A stretch of DNA of 64,000 nucleotides. It comes from Lineus longissimus. Taxonomy: Eukaryota > Nemertea > Pilidiophora > Heteronemertea > Lineidae. Position numbers and translations under genes: made by a program. This document shows, piece by piece, positions 22,167 through 34,709 of the stretch. Numbering within the stretch: position 1 is the first letter of the stretch; every line of letters starts with the position of its first letter. The notes beneath the pieces are model-generated. The model saw only the letters and a program-made list of their open reading frames with translations, was not told where the DNA came from and did no database searches. The stretch spans positions 7,719,501 through 7,783,500 of the forward strand of contig NC_088325.1 of NCBI RefSeq assembly GCF_910592395.1. Reading direction: 5' to 3'.

Positions 22167-25047
22167 TTTAGCTCCCCCTTCACCTTTCAGGGAAGCTTAT
22201 ACGATAGTGTGGCCGTCGTCGTCGTCGTCCGTTGTTAACTTTTGACAAAAGAGTGGCATGTTTCTTAACCACTTGATCTAGAAGGTTTATACTTGGTGTG
22301 TGAGTACCCCTAGGCAAGAAGTTCTTTCAAAATGAAAATTAGTGTAATTTGACTGCTTGTCTGCCATATAAGTGGCGCTCTTTGAAAACCTATTTTTAGC
22401 TATATCTTATTAAAACTGCTAGCTAGAATCATAAAATTTTTACCATAGAAGCATCTCATGAAATATAACCCGGGTTTTTGATTTGACCTACATTTCAATG
22501 TTACGGAAGACAAAGTTTGCTATCAGCATCGCCGTTAGGTTATAGCAGCACATTTTGTCACCGCTGGCGATACTGACTTGAAATCTTGAACATATGTACC
22601 CCGAGGTCAAATGACCTCGGGGACTAAATTTTGATATGATTTGATTCATCAATTGGCCACCAGGGGGCCAAAACCTGAAACACAAAAGTGCTATCTCTCC
22701 TGAACTTAAGGCTGGATCATTTCCAAATATTTATCATAGGTATATATAATAAGGATACACGGCATAATATCGGGGCTCTCCCCCGGAAAAATTTTGAAAC
22801 CAAGATGCTCTGAGGTACAATTTCAGGCCTAATTCTGATAATATAAAACGGCATTGCAACGTTAGTGTCGTAGGCAAAACATTTTGCTTCACGGCAATTT
22901 GCGGCATCACATCGGTCGGCGGGAGGGACGCATGGCGGGGTATCCACGTAAATACTAGTATTCAAACCGTTACATGCGCAGGGCTGTTTACTTGTACGTT
23001 TCAACCGTATTTTGTACATTTTCCGATGTTCGTGCAGCGCTGTACGGTCGGGTACACTATATTATACGGAGAGATAAAAAGTTGTGTTTGTACGGGCACT
23101 CAACATAAAATTACCACCTGAAGACAGTTTATGCGATAAAAAAGTGAAGTTGTACGAATAAAAAATTCACTGGTTCCAAAAAGCGTTTTTGATCCCCTTG
23201 CCCTCCCCGCTTGCTCCCGGCCCCCGACATCGTCAAAGCACATGGTATTTTGTAACCAGATAGCGGCGCCAAATATAGAAGCGCAGTAGCCAACTGCGCA
23301 TCCCGCGGCCCGCGGATGCGCAGTTACCAACTGCGAAAGCCCTGTGCAGAATCATGATGACATGATGATGATCGACAATTCTATACATGATGTACAATGT
23401 AAACTTTATTAAAGAGGCCTTACGCCGACAGCTATTATCATCCACCTGCGGCACACCTGCAAGCACACTAGTTTAGTCTACGATCTCTTTTTATCATTAT
23501 GATTAAAAACACCCCCCCCCCCCCCCCCCCCCCCCGCTCTGCCGCTAGCTGATCGTACAGGTGCGCTTTTGTCAACTCCCTTGACCTCATTGCCAAGGCT
23601 ACGGGTGATTGTTATTGGCCAACCGTCGTCTGCCGGAACACGTGGATAGTAATGGTAGTACTTCGGGCAGTGCAGTTGAGTTGGGCGCACGAAGTGGATA
23701 TCGCCAACTGACTGGGTAGGCCTGCATATTTTTATTCTATTGGTTGGAATTGTGACTGCTCGCCCAAGATTTCTTAATGAGAGTATGCAAACGCTTACGT
23801 CGCGGCTAGTAGCCTACTGCCAGCCCGGCGGTTTTGCAACTTTCTGTCTGTTCTTTCCGCGTCCGGCGCTCAAAGCTTCCGTCGCACACAGAAATGCCCC
23901 GTGTCGAAGCTACGATAAAAACTTCAAAATCATCTCCTAAGGTGCCAGGAAATTACGTCTAAGCCTCCCAAATTTTGAAATTTTTCCGGGGGAGTACCCC
24001 TGGACCCCCTATTTGCGGAACGGCTCTTGCCGACGCTATATCAATAACGCAGTTTGGAACAGAGTCTGTTCGAACGGCAGCAATTTGACACAGAATTTGG
24101 TAGGCAGTGTAGCGCAAATCGCGTGCCAGCTATTGATGTAGTGCTGTACCGGGTAATTGAGATGGCTGGCAGTGGGTTGCAGTGGGATAATGATCGTTGA
24201 GTGACGGCGGAATGTTTATATGCGATATTTACGGCTGTGTTTGTGTAACTATTGGCTTGGATTTAAGCATGGCAGAGTTGAATTTAAAGAGGGCGGCTGC
24301 AAATTTAACAGGGCGGGCTAATTTTAGACGGGGCGCATTTTCACTGCTCAAATTTAAACGGGGCGCTAGCGCCCCGTTTCAATGGCCTGGCAAGAACACT
24401 GATCAATATCCCTAATTTTCAGTCAAATCCCATTACAAACTTGTCCCGCTCGGACTTGGAATATGGCCGCCAGGCGGCCATCTTGAAAATAAAACAAAGT
24501 CGGATTGCAACCAAATTTCACGTGATTGCTTATCTATGTACTCTCTACAACATCCCTGATTTTCAGTCAAATCCATCCACCAATATGGCCTCCAGGTGGC
24601 CATCTTCAAAATTGAACAAGTCCTCTTTCCCCGAAACTGATGATCGGATTACAACCAAACTTCATGTGATTATGTATCTATGTACTCTTATCACTATCCC
24701 TAATTTTCAGTCAAATCCAATGACAAATATGGCTACCAGGCTGTCATCTTGAAAATCCAACAAAGTCCTATTACTCCTAAACTGTTAAACAGATGTCAAC
24801 CAATTTCCTTGTGACATGTACACTCTTCAATAACCCTGAAATTCAGTCAACTTTATAACCAAAATGCTATACTTAGATGGTACCGGTAATTTTTTCTTTG
24901 GTGCCATCGAGCCGAGAAGAATAATAATATTATTCAATGGAATCAGAACTGGTGAAACTAGCCAGAAACTGTTCTCCCCATACCCACTGCAAATGACATT
25001 CATTACATTACCCTAGGTGAGCACATGGTCCCTGGACCATTTCATTT
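22167..25047 (+). repeat. Composite dispersed-repeat region ending GGTGAGC...TTTCATT
   Basis: Begins with TTAGCTCCCCCTTCACC and a (GTC)n stretch. It carries pieces of the GGCCACCAGGGGGCC class (22650-22680) and ends with TAGGTGAGCACATGGTCCC and TGGACCATTTCATT. The middle (22790-24400) holds unassigned DNA, a run of 26 C (about 23511-23535) and a second copy of the dispersed fragment seen at 15100 (23945-24012). Whether all of this is one element interrupted by others cannot be decided by eye. Confidence 0.45.
24421..24855. repeat. Tandem repeat, ~144-bp unit, three copies
   Basis: AGTCAAATCC starts each unit at 24421, 24565 and 24709, and a partial unit starts at 24845. Units contain AATATGGCCGCCAGGCGG with CCATCTTGAAAAT and then ACCAAATTTCACGTGATT. 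The unit length equals that of the tandem block at 34097-34575, which has the same ATGGCCGCC and GCCATCTT core. Confidence 0.75.
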
Positions 25048-25157
25048 AGCTCACCTGGGGAGCTTATGTCATCGTGTCTTGTCCGTCGTCCGTCTGTCTG
25101 TCTGTCAACAGTGGTGGCACGTTTTGCTCACTGTCGAGTCTAGGAAGTTGAAACTTG

Positions 25158-25395
25158 TTTAATATATAGCTCTGTATAGGTATCCTTGGCAACAGCCAAT
25201 AGGAACATCCTGTGCCATCCAGGCCAGGCTCTGTTACATAACCAGTCAAGAGATACCACGGGATAGATTTGTAGTTCGAGAGGAGAGCCTTGGCTCTCAT
25301 CGAGGAGAGACGTAATAAATAATATAAGGAGATATCAGTGTTGTCGAGATTATCTTGGGAGCAGGAACCTGAAGGGCACCAGCCCATACGTTACA
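25158..25395 (+). repeat. 5' LTR
   Basis: Begins TTTAATATATAGCTCTGTAT (the other LTR has the canonical TG start) and ends CCCATACGTTACA. About 95% identical to the 3' LTR over 235 bp. AATAAATAATATAAGG near 25314 could supply a polyadenylation signal. Confidence 0.9.
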
Positions 25396-26150
25396 TGGCG
25401 ACTTTCGGCCAGGAAAAGCTCAAATGTAGAAGAATCGTAGAGTGTTTACCCTGAGGGGTTACTACCATAAGGAAGGACAACGTACCTTAACGGATTCTCC
25501 GAATACGAGGAAACTTTACAGTCACGCTATATGTTGCTGCAATCATGCTATAATGCCAAGAGCGTGCATGTCCGCATTTTTCGTAACAGGAACGAAACGA
25601 ATCCTTCTTGTACAAGCCTTCCGTTATTAGCTGTGTTGCTATAAAAGGGTCATTTCCAGCCTGGGAAAGGTTTTGAAGGAAACCGAAACCAAAACGTGCT
25701 GTGTTAGCAAACGACACATGTCGCCTACTTTTACAACGACATCCAAACAAGGAGACAAGACGCACACTGCCTTGCTGTGTTTCCGCCGCGCTGAGTGCGT
25801 GAGGAAGGAAGGACGTCGATTTCAAGCACCCTGCTAACTTCACCAGGATAATGTTTAATATGAACTGTGCCGATAAGAACACTGATGCCAGTGAAGTGCC
25901 TTATTCTGTGCATTCATAAGATGAACTTTTACGAAGACCTTTGATGAAATCTTCTTATTGTTTGTTATAACGTGTGTGCTCGGACTCTTCAATGCTTATT
26001 CTGTGCTTTCAAGAGATTGTGTTTATGTTTCTACGGATTCTAGGAATTGGTAAATAGAATTGAATTTCATTTTTGCATAACGGTATAAAACAGACCACTT
26101 CGTTTATCCACCATTTTCATCTCAGCTTGTTTTAATCTTCATTCCTCATC

Positions 26151-27166
26151 ATGGCTTTGCGTCCAACTGATTATCTACCTAGTCGTTTCGAAGGTGAGGC
26201 ACTGAGCCTTGAGAAGTGCACAGCGCATTTCTTATCGTTTATAGATTATCTTACGGCCCCGGCCGATGCTGCCGCAGTTCTCGAGGTTTGTCAGCTAGCA
26301 GGTTCTGCCCGTCTATGAATGGAGGGAAAGGTCTTTGCGACTATTGCCGAGTTAGGGGCAGCTTTTCTGCAACGTTTCAGTCCAACACATTCTGCTTTCG
26401 CCAATGTCCGTTTGTTTAATGAACTCAGCCACAAGCCAGGTGAATCCGCTCATCAACTTCTAAGTCGCATTCGTATTGCCGCAGACCGCATAGGATACGG
26501 TGATCAACAGGTCTTGAACAGGTTTCTAGGGGCTTTGCCATTAAATGTCAATCAGCAGTTGTCATGGCAGCACCAGATGATGCTAATGCCAACGCCCTGG
26601 CAGCCCGTGCACAGCGATATTTTGACATTGGTTCGCAAGTAGACGCCGCGAAAGAGGTCAGTTTCGCCACCATAGCAGAGGACACACCTAAGTCGAATAT
26701 ATGTGAGAAATTGGCAGAGATGTCGTTGAGAATAGATGCCATACACCACGCCCAGACCCAGGAGCAGGTTCGAGGACGGCCACGCTCGAGAACAAGGAAC
26801 GAGAGAGAGACAGCAGAGGAGACGGTTCTTCACAATCACGTCTGTCCCGGCCAAGATCGAATGATCGACAGCGTCACTTTCCCCGATATGACAACAGACA
26901 GAGGTCGCAGTCCGGCGAGAGAAGTGATAGAAGATTTGCGGGCAAGTGCCATTACTGTCAGGTTCCCGGACCCAGGATTGCCAAATGCTGGAAGTGAATG
27001 GCAGACCAGCAGCAACAACCCTCTCATCAACAGCCTCACTACATGCAGAGGTCAGCCAACGCGCCATGTGATATGTATCAAAAGCAGACCGGAACAGGAG
27101 CAGCACACTGTAATTTTCAGAACGGGTCAATGTCTCCAGAGACCAACAGACATTAGCCCCTTCTGA
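26151..27166 (+). pseudogene. gypsy gag remnant
   Basis: Starts MALRPTDYLPSRFEGEALS. A stop follows GSARL (about 26316). The frame then continues with FATIAELGAAFLQRFSP and ELSHKPGESAHQLLSRIRI, a capsid-like helical region, to LPLNVNQQLSW. A frameshift near 26560 leads into AAPDDANANALAARAQRYFD and a long charged tail. No CCHC zinc knuckle is recognisable in the remaining frame. Broken by at least one stop and one frameshift. Confidence 0.65.
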
Positions 27167-27206
27167 GAACGTCGACGCAGAATATCTAGGCGATCAACCA
27201 ACAACA

Positions 27207-29873
27207 TTGCAACTCAATGAGAGAAATTATATAAGGGGCACATTACCGGATGGTAAATCAATACTGACTCTTTTAGATAGCGGGGCCACAAAAACATTGA
27301 TAAGCCAGGCATGCATTACAAATTCAAAGTATCTTTCAAAATTAAAACCGGTTAGGATTGACCCCATTCGATTTCGCTTTGGTAATGGCCAGTTTCTTGA
27401 GGCCGACACCGCCATCAATGTTCATATCACATTTCAGGGTAGCAAGTTTCGGATATATGCTATTATTGCCAACAATCTAGTGGGTCCAGATATGCTTATT
27501 GGTACATCAGCTCTCAGTGAGTTAGGTGGTTAATTAGATTTAGTTTGGTCCAGTTGAACAGGTTTTTATCAAACCACAGGAGACAAAGTTCGTACATATT
27601 AGAGGATCGAAAATTCCTAGTTTATTACGTAACTCAGAGGTTATTGTGGAATCTGGACATCACTTGGCTAAGATCTGCCCAGATCGCCTGTGTTTCAGAT
27701 TACGCAAAGGTAAAGCGACTATCTGTGTGAAAAATAACACGCCAGAAACCATTCGGCTACAAAAACATAGGCCCGTTGCGTCACTCGACACAACTCACTT
27801 GGTGATGGCAGCTGAAAGTTTGCAGTTATCAGCAGGAGGTAACTCGCATGATTCCCCACCAGGTAGCTCCAGCGTGATAATCTGCAGCGTTATCCGCATC
27901 TTACATCAGATGACTCAATATCCAAGCTTTCAGAGGAGGAAGTAATTAGACAGTCGATGGATTTAACTGTTAGCATTCTATCTCCCGCAGAGCGAGAGGA
28001 AGTGTATAATCTTGTGAAAGAAAATCGCCCAGCTTTCAGTTTATACGGTGAATTAGGTTCTTGTCCAGATATTGAGGCTGATTTCGAGCTTTCTGATCCA
28101 AGCCCCTTCTATATATGCCCATGTCCACCATTTGAGGATAACAAGCGCATTATAGATGCAGTGATGTCTAAATTGGGCAAATTAGGTGTTTTGGAAAAGG
28201 GTCACACCTCGTATACTTCGCCAGTGTTTCTCATTGCCAAAAAGGGTACAACTTAACGTAGTTTTGTAGCAGATCTCAGGTATTTGAACTCTAGGATCAA
28301 GAAGATTAACCATCCATTTCCATTGTTGACAGAGAGTATATCTCGAATAGGGAGATCGGGTTGTAAAGTTCTAAGTGTGCTTGACATCAAGAGCGCATTT
28401 TATTCTTAGTCTTTGAGTGAAAAAGCCCAGAAATTCGTTGGAATTAATTCATATCTTGGTGGTTCTTCATATTTCTATAAGAAGGTTCCTATGGGTTGCA
28501 CAGTTTCACCAAGCAAGTTTCAAGAAGCTCTATCACAGATATTAGGTGAAATCCCTAACGCGCATGAGTTTCTTATCAATATACACGATGACATCATTGG
28601 TCTCTAGTGGATCACAAGGTTCATCTCTGCCAGGTGCTTTCAAAATTAGCTCAGCATGGGTTACGCATTTGTCCCGAGAAAGGTAAAGCCGTTCAGACGC
28701 TGTGTAGTCTACCTTGGTCATATAATCCGAGTTGATGATGATGGTTACGTAAGGATTGAAGCAATGAGTGATAAGTGTACAGCGATTTGTAAAATGAGTG
28801 TACCAACTTCTTGTCGTCAAGTACGGAGATTCATAGGGGCAGTAAACTACCTTTCACTGTATCTTCCAAAATTGCAGGAACATCTCAAACCCCTCCATGA
28901 GCTTACCAAGAAAAGCAGAGTTTTTCATTGGAAAGACGAACACCAACGTGCATTTGACAAAGTCAAGGTCATGCTTATGTCGCCAGCTTTCTTGCATGCG
29001 CCAAGCCGACATTGGCGATTTGTGATTTATTCAGACACATCTAGAATCGGTACAGGTAGCCATTTGATGCAAAATGTTGATGGCAAGGAGAGATTGATTG
29101 CCTATCATTCGAAGCCTTTGCCCAAAGCAGCACAAGGGTATTCAGTAAGCGAGCTTGAATTGTTTGGTCTTTTCATGAACATTAAAGCGTTTGATCATGT
29201 TCTTCGCTCTCATGATTTTGATGCATTTGTGGATCATTCTTCATTAGTGCAAATCGTAAAGTCAAAGTTAGCACCAAGCACTCCACGGTTACAAAAACTT
29301 CTCGAACGTTTGTCAATGTATTCCTTCAAATTAGGTTATGGTAAGGGTAGTGCAATGGAACTAAGTGATTTTCTATCGAGGAGTCCATGTGATGATGACG
29401 AAGTGTTCGATAAAATCTTGCCTGTTGCATTGACCGCTCAAATACTACCAGCGTTTGATATGGCCGACGAAGGCTTGTTTCCTGCACAGAGAAGCGAGCG
29501 CATAGTAACACGTTGGTATGCCAAGCAGATGGGAATAGTACCCGCCCCGCTCTTCAAGCCACAGGAGAAGTCAACGCTGCCTGTCCAACAACGAACCCGA
29601 ACACGTGCGAAGAGCCCAAACCAGCCCGTCATGCAACCAGTCAGAGCGGAGCCGGCACCAACAGCTCCCCTGCCAGTGCCACCTATTCAGCCAACCAGCC
29701 TTCGACTTGCAGCAGCAGCCAACGCCCGCATTGAACAAACTCCTCCTACTCAGAGCACACAGCCTGAACCACGACTTGTTGATAAGAGAATTGTCAGATC
29801 AAATCCTATAGTACCACCCACAAGACATCCACAGACGTCAGAGGAAGAGCACCAGGCACCATCAGCTAACTAG
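27207..29873 (+). pseudogene. gypsy protease, reverse transcriptase and RNase H, broken
   Basis: Aspartic protease at 27207-27533 with LTLLDSGATKTLIS (active-site DSGA) and a C-terminal LIGTSAL. RT follows in pieces: YTSPVFLIAKKG (28220), LRYLNSRIKKINHPFP, VLDIKSAF (palm A, 28380), KKVPMGCTVSPSKFQEAL, then INIHDDIIG at 28590, where the usual YxDD box has histidine. Stops or frameshifts lie near 27533, 27730, 28256, 28410 and 28605. From 28656 the frame is open for 405 codons with the connection QVRRFIGAVNYLSLYLP, RNase H (RFVIYSDTSRIGTGSHLMQ, SVSELELFGLFM) and a proline-rich tail. Confidence 0.85.
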
Positions 29874-30010
29874 ATACGCCCACCTTTGATAACGAACATC
29901 GATGCTGTTGCAGCCAAACACATTCCAAAGCAGTATGAGCTTGATCGTGTGTTAGAGATTATCAAGAGGAAGGTTATTAGGGATTATAGTCTCCCAATTG
30001 AGGTTAATGT

Positions 30011-31030
30011 ATGCGCATGGCTCAACAGGTTTCTCCAGCATCTAAAAGTGTGTACGATTACATAGCGCACAACATTTTGCCAAGCGATAAGCGTGCCGCT
30101 CGGTCTAATATGCTAAGGTCAGAACAGTTCTTACTCGTGAAAGATGTGTTGTTTAGATTGTTTTTCCATACCAATGATGATCATTTCAGTTTTCAGTTTG
30201 CTATTCCTGAGCAGTACATCGACACAATCATAAGCAGATATCACGACGGACTGCTTAGTTCCCACACAGGTACGGTAAAAACCTGTGTGACGCTCCGTAA
30301 AAATTTCCATTTCTGCGACAACATGTTCGAGCGCATAGCGAGCTATATCAAAGGTTGTTCACGGTGTCAGCAAATAAAGGGTGAAACTGATAATTTGCGA
30401 CCATTTCACCCACGCATACCAGATCGTTACTGTCCATTCGAAACGATAAGTCTCGATTTCAAATCGATGTCTACTTCAGTCACTGGTTTCAAGCACGGGA
30501 TGATCACTAGTTGTGCTGTGACACGTTACATAATTTGTACGCCTCTTAAGTCCTTACAGGCTGAGACAGTTTGCAAAGCTTTTCTCCAAAAGGTTGTAAC
30601 AATGTTTGATATCCCGTCTGTAGTTGTGACAGACGCAGCGTCTTCGCTCAGAGGGAAACTGTTCTCTCTTCTTTGCTCATCACTCGGTTTCGATCAACGT
30701 TGCATAAGTGTTGAAAATCATGGTTCTATGATGGTTGAACGTCATATGCGTATGATAGGAGACATGATCAAGTCTAACTTAGGCCCGTATGGTAATAATT
30801 GGGTACGTTATGTCTCTGTAGCACAATTCAGCTACATCTCATTCTCTTCGCCCCAACTTGGAGGACATTCACCACATTACTTGTTGTTTCTTCGTGATCC
30901 GCCAGATATCAGTGGCATTAGGTTCAAGGTTTGTTTGGGTTTGTCGTATTCCTACAAAGAGTACGTCGACAGTCTGAAGGAGAGGTTCAAACACATTGCA
31001 AAGACCATGCTTGAATTACAGCATCATTAA
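30011..31030 (+). pseudogene. gypsy integrase, 339-residue open frame
   Basis: Integrase with a zinc-binding HHCC module (HDGLLSSHTGTVKT, then CSRCQQIKG near residue 120). The catalytic core has aspartates in TISLDFKSM and SVVVTDAASS and a glutamate in NHGSMMVERHMRM, the DDE triad of retroviral-type integrases. The frame itself is uninterrupted but lacks its upstream pol partner, because the preceding frame stops at 29873. A further frame at 31190-31594 (HYVLCTLDGKVLQDVFVYIR) continues the C-terminal region after a break. No chromodomain is recognised. Confidence 0.85.
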
Positions 31031-31594
31031 CAGACAGCGCAAAACGCAAAAATAAGCGACAGGTTGGACAGGTGTCCATTGTATGCAGTTGGTCAACTAG
31101 TCTACTTACATAAACCTAGCAGCGCAAGTACACGAGTTGCATAACGTAAATTCAAGACAGTATGGTGTGGTCCATTTGCAATTCATCAAGTGTTAGATAG
31201 AACGCATTATGTGCTTTGCACCCTGGATGGTAAAGTATTGCAGGATGTATTTGTGTACATTCGTCTAAAACCAGCATTCATCCATACAGATTCGGATCGT
31301 CAAAACATCATTAATCTTGATGAACAGACAGTCCACTACACAGATGAGTGTGGTACAGAAATTGGCGAGACAACCGATGAATGGACCATGTTCGCATCAA
31401 AATGCGACCCCATCGATTTGACCGCGCACGTAGCATCTGCCGCCGAAAACAATGGCTTTGCCGCTCCGAAAGTTCTTTCTGCACATCAGCAAAATGTTCT
31501 TCTACAAGCACCAAAGGATTTGCCAAAACCAGACTCCACTTTACATTTACACAAAGCTAGATTCAAAGGAGGTAATTTGCAGGTCTTAGTTTGA

Positions 31595-32674
31595 ATTGAT
31601 GGTAGGGAAAGGTTTCCAAAGGAACGGTTTTGATTGGCAATTCATTTGTATCCTGAATGTTTACATTTGATCGAACAAATTTTAACGAAACATTTTCTTT
31701 CATGCAAAGGATTCCCTCGCAATTTCGCGAGCAGGCTTTTCGTTTGATCAGTCGCGCCTATTTTTGTCCACCGTATTCTCAAATTTGTGCTTGAGATTTC
31801 AATTGAATCATTGCAAAATTTCGTGTTGGTTTAGTAATAGTCGCACACCAGACAAATGTGTGTCGACATTTTTTTTGTACATAAATAGATTGTAGGTAAT
31901 TTTGTAGTCATCAGCAACCCCAGACATATCAGTTTATATAAGGTTACGTGATTCAGGAAGGTGTTCAGACACGCTTCTTGTGGATTATTATCCCTGCTAC
32001 AGTTCATCATTGATGAGTGCGTTCCGTATGGGAAATTCCAGAGCTGCTAATCTGTTTGATTAAGGTTTCATCTCAGCGTGATATCCTTACAGCAGGAGTT
32101 AATTCGTACCAGTTTATGGTTTATGTTATGTTAAAACACCACAGTCATTGTGAGGTTGTTTTTCTTCACTCGAAAGTGCTATTCAGCTTTGCTTCATTGA
32201 TGCGTTCCAAGTCACCCTTCACGTAGGTTACTGGTCTTTTCTGAATCGAACTCTTGGTTATCTTGTTCTTTGTCGACGGGATCTAATCAGATTCCATGTT
32301 TTCGTGGTCTTTTCAGTTTTTACTGGTTTATTTGGAAGTAGCTAGGGAATTTTAAGAGTTTATGGTCTGATTTTTATATGGTTATGTATGAATGGATTTG
32401 ATACTACTTCCATTTCAGGGGTAAATTTAGATAATATTTAGTCATGATTATATAGTTTGTTTGCATTTAATGATTATGCTTACGTTTGGTCGAATCATAG
32501 TAATGTTTGCTTAAACTAAGGGGATTAGTAAGACATATTTGGAAACAAATTAATGATCGCTTAGGTTGGGATGATTTAATATTTATCATCACGAAAATTG
32601 ATTAGTAAGATTTAAATATAAAAATATGTAATTCTATTTAAAATTTTGAGAACATTTTCATTAAATCGGGGGGA
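31595..32674. other. gypsy 3' non-coding region
   Basis: AT-rich sequence between the end of the integrase tail and the 3' LTR. It closes with the purine tract CGGGGGGA immediately before the LTR. No env-like or accessory frame of note. Confidence 0.6.
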
Positions 32675-32909
32675 TGTAATATATAGCTCTGTATAGGTAT
32701 CCTTGGCAACAGCCAATAGGAACATCCTGTGCCATCCAGGCCAGACTCTGTTACGTAACCAGCCAAGAGTTACAGGATAGATTTGAAGTTCGAGAGGATA
32801 GCCTTGGCTCTCATCGAGGAGAGATGTAATAAATAATATAAGGAGATATCAGTGTTGTCGAGATTGTCTTGGGAGCAGGAACCTGGAGGGCACCAGCCCA
32901 TACGTTACA
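32675..32909 (+). repeat. 3' LTR
   Basis: TGTAATATATAGCTCTGTAT to CCCATACGTTACA, 235 bp, with TGTAA...TTACA ends. Followed by the CTTG target duplication. Confidence 0.92.
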
Positions 32910-33953
32910 CTTGGTGTGTGGATATCTTATGACAACATCAGTTGCATACAACAAATAAACATCGCCATTTGACCACTTTTGATGGGCTTCAGACGGCCAT
33001 CTTTAAAAACCTTATTTTGTCGATATCTCATGAACGCTTATAGCTAGAACCATGAATTGTTTACTGACAATACTTCTGATGAGACTATGATATAATATAC
33101 AGGTTTTTGATTTGACCAACTTTTGATGGTCACCGAGGTCAAACTCGGAAATTTCAGCAAGGGAGGAACATCTTGTCATTAATTGTCCCAGACTCTTCAA
33201 ATTTAATATGTAGACACCTATTGGGCGTCTGTACATCAACGACAACTCAGGTCAGATGTGAGTAGGTCAGGTCATAAAACTCAATGTCGGTCATATATCA
33301 AGACACCTTCACTTTCTGATCTTCAAATGTGCATCATTGATTGATATAATCAAGATTGACACAGTGCTTATAACATTTTGACCTTGGCCTAGTTTCCAAG
33401 GTCAGAAAGGCCAAACACTAAATTTCACCGATTCTGCAAATTATATATTATAAAGACACCTTTTGGGCATCTGTACAAGGTGACCCACTTTAGGTCAATT
33501 GTGACCTAATTTTGACCTTGTTATCAAGGTCGCAGATGTCAAACTTTGAAAGTGTCCTCGATTGTGCTACACTTTGTCATATCAAAAGTCAATTGAAGGT
33601 CCATATCTCATTTCATCTGCCACTAAATCTTTCCCAGGTGAGCACAATGTCTCCAAGACCATTCATTCCACAAAATGACTAAAATCGAAAACAAAAACAC
33701 AATAACATTTCTGTGAAGGAATTGTGCACAATGGTTCTGGCCATTTTATTTTGGCAATTCAATGAAGGGAACTATTATTATACAGTGGAAGGCACTGGGG
33801 TTGAGACAGCTTGGTTATGATAAGCTTGATAAAGCCAAGGGTCCTTGAATCAGTGTGGAATGAAAAAAATGATGTTCATATGATTCGGCTCATGCTTGGG
33901 TGATTTCAGGGTCACATGTCATACTATGGTGATCATCTGATGATATCATTATG

Positions 33954-34575
33954 CCCCCGCCATAGTGGGGGCATTTTGTACTTTCCGGCCGCCGCCGCCG
34001 CCACACTGAATTCCGGACCATAACTCAAGAACCCCTTGTTTGGCTGACTTGAAATTTTTAGGGGGTGTAAGTCTAGTGTGTCAAAGGGTCCCTATTGATT
34101 TTGGGCGCGTTCCAAAATCCAATATGGCCGCCAGCCGCCATCTTAGGTTTTCGCTTTCCGCTCGTTAACTGAAGAACTAGAGGTCCGACAGACTTCAAAC
34201 TTTTGTGGTGTAATGGTCTTCGATAGGGGAGGTTCCCTATCGATTTTGGGCGCGTTCCAAAATCCAATATGGCCACCAACCGCCAACTTAGATTTTTGTA
34301 TTCTGATCATTAACTGAAGAACTAGAGGCCTGACAGACTTCAAACTTTTGTGGTGTAATGGTCTTTGGAAGGGGAGGTTCCCTATCGTTTTTGGGCGCGT
34401 TCCAAAATCCAATATGGCCGCCAGTCGCCATCTTAAATTTTTGCATTCCGCTCGTTAATTGAAGAACCATAATTCCGACAGACTTCAAGCTTTTGTGGTG
34501 TAATGGCCTATGGTAGGGGAGTTCCCTACTGATTTTGGGCCCAATCCAAAATCCAAGATGGCCGTCAGTTGGCAT
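33954..34575. repeat. Tandem repeat, ~145-bp unit, four copies, in a dispersed repeat
   Basis: Begins near 33954 with CCCCCGCCATAGTGGGGGCA, a small palindrome. TTTTGGGCGCGTTCCAAAAT recurs at about 34099, 34244, 34390 and (as a variant) 34533, giving periods of 145, 145 and 144. Each unit has CCAATATGGCCGCCAG and CGCCATCTT, then GACAGACTTCAAACTTTTGT. A related start (GGACTATAACTCAAGAAC) and core occur near 39065-39200. Confidence 0.8.
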
Positions 34576-34642
34576 CTTGGATTTTTAGCTCAGCTGACAA
34601 AGTCAGCGAAGCTGGTCATATTACTAAGGGAATGGTGTCCGT

Positions 34643-34709
34643 CCTTCCTGCCATCCTTCCTGCCATCCTTCCTGCCATCCTTCCTGCCATCCTTCCTGCC
34701 ATCCTTCCA
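34643..34709. repeat. 12-bp microsatellite-like array
   Basis: CCTTCCTGCCAT repeated five times plus a partial copy. It follows the dispersed-repeat start TAGCTCAGCTGACAAAGTCA (34587) and directly precedes the CR1/L2 LINE. Confidence 0.9.

Larger units (their letters stand above)
25158..32909 (+). mobile_element. Ty3/gypsy LTR retrotransposon, degenerate, with CTTG target duplication
   Basis: Complete but inactive element. Its parts are the 5' LTR (25158-25395), a primer-binding-like TGGCGACTTTCGGCC just inside it, gag (26151-27166), protease, RT and RNase H (27207-29873), integrase (30011-31030), a 3' tail and long non-coding stretch, a purine tract CGGGGGGA (32667-32674) and the 3' LTR (32675-32909). 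The 4-bp duplication CTTG flanks it at 25154-25157 and 32910-32913. Gene order with integrase after RNase H is the Ty3/gypsy order. No envelope frame is seen. The LTRs differ at about ten positions plus a small indel, so the insertion is not recent. Confidence 0.9.
25048..33665 (+). repeat. Dispersed repeat split by the gypsy element
   Basis: Starts AGCTCACCTGGGGAGCTTAT at 25050 with a GTCCGTC-rich stretch. It is interrupted at 25157 by the LTR retrotransposon and resumes at 32914 with GTGTGTGGATATCTTATGAC. It ends AGGTGAGCACAATGTCTCC near 33650. The pre-insertion sequence, ACTTGGTGTGTG, also occurs at about 22290 in a related repeat, which confirms the insertion point. The remainder has the TTTGACC...AAGGTCA motifs typical of this repeat class and no gene. 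Confidence 0.6.

Noticed and set aside
23508-23536. Poly-C run of about 26 bases as a functional G-quadruplex
   Set aside because: Homopolymer length is unreliable in assemblies, and nothing around it suggests a promoter or replication role.
29513-29811. Proline/glutamine-rich plus frames near the end of RNase H
   Set aside because: Alternate frames of the gypsy pol tail.
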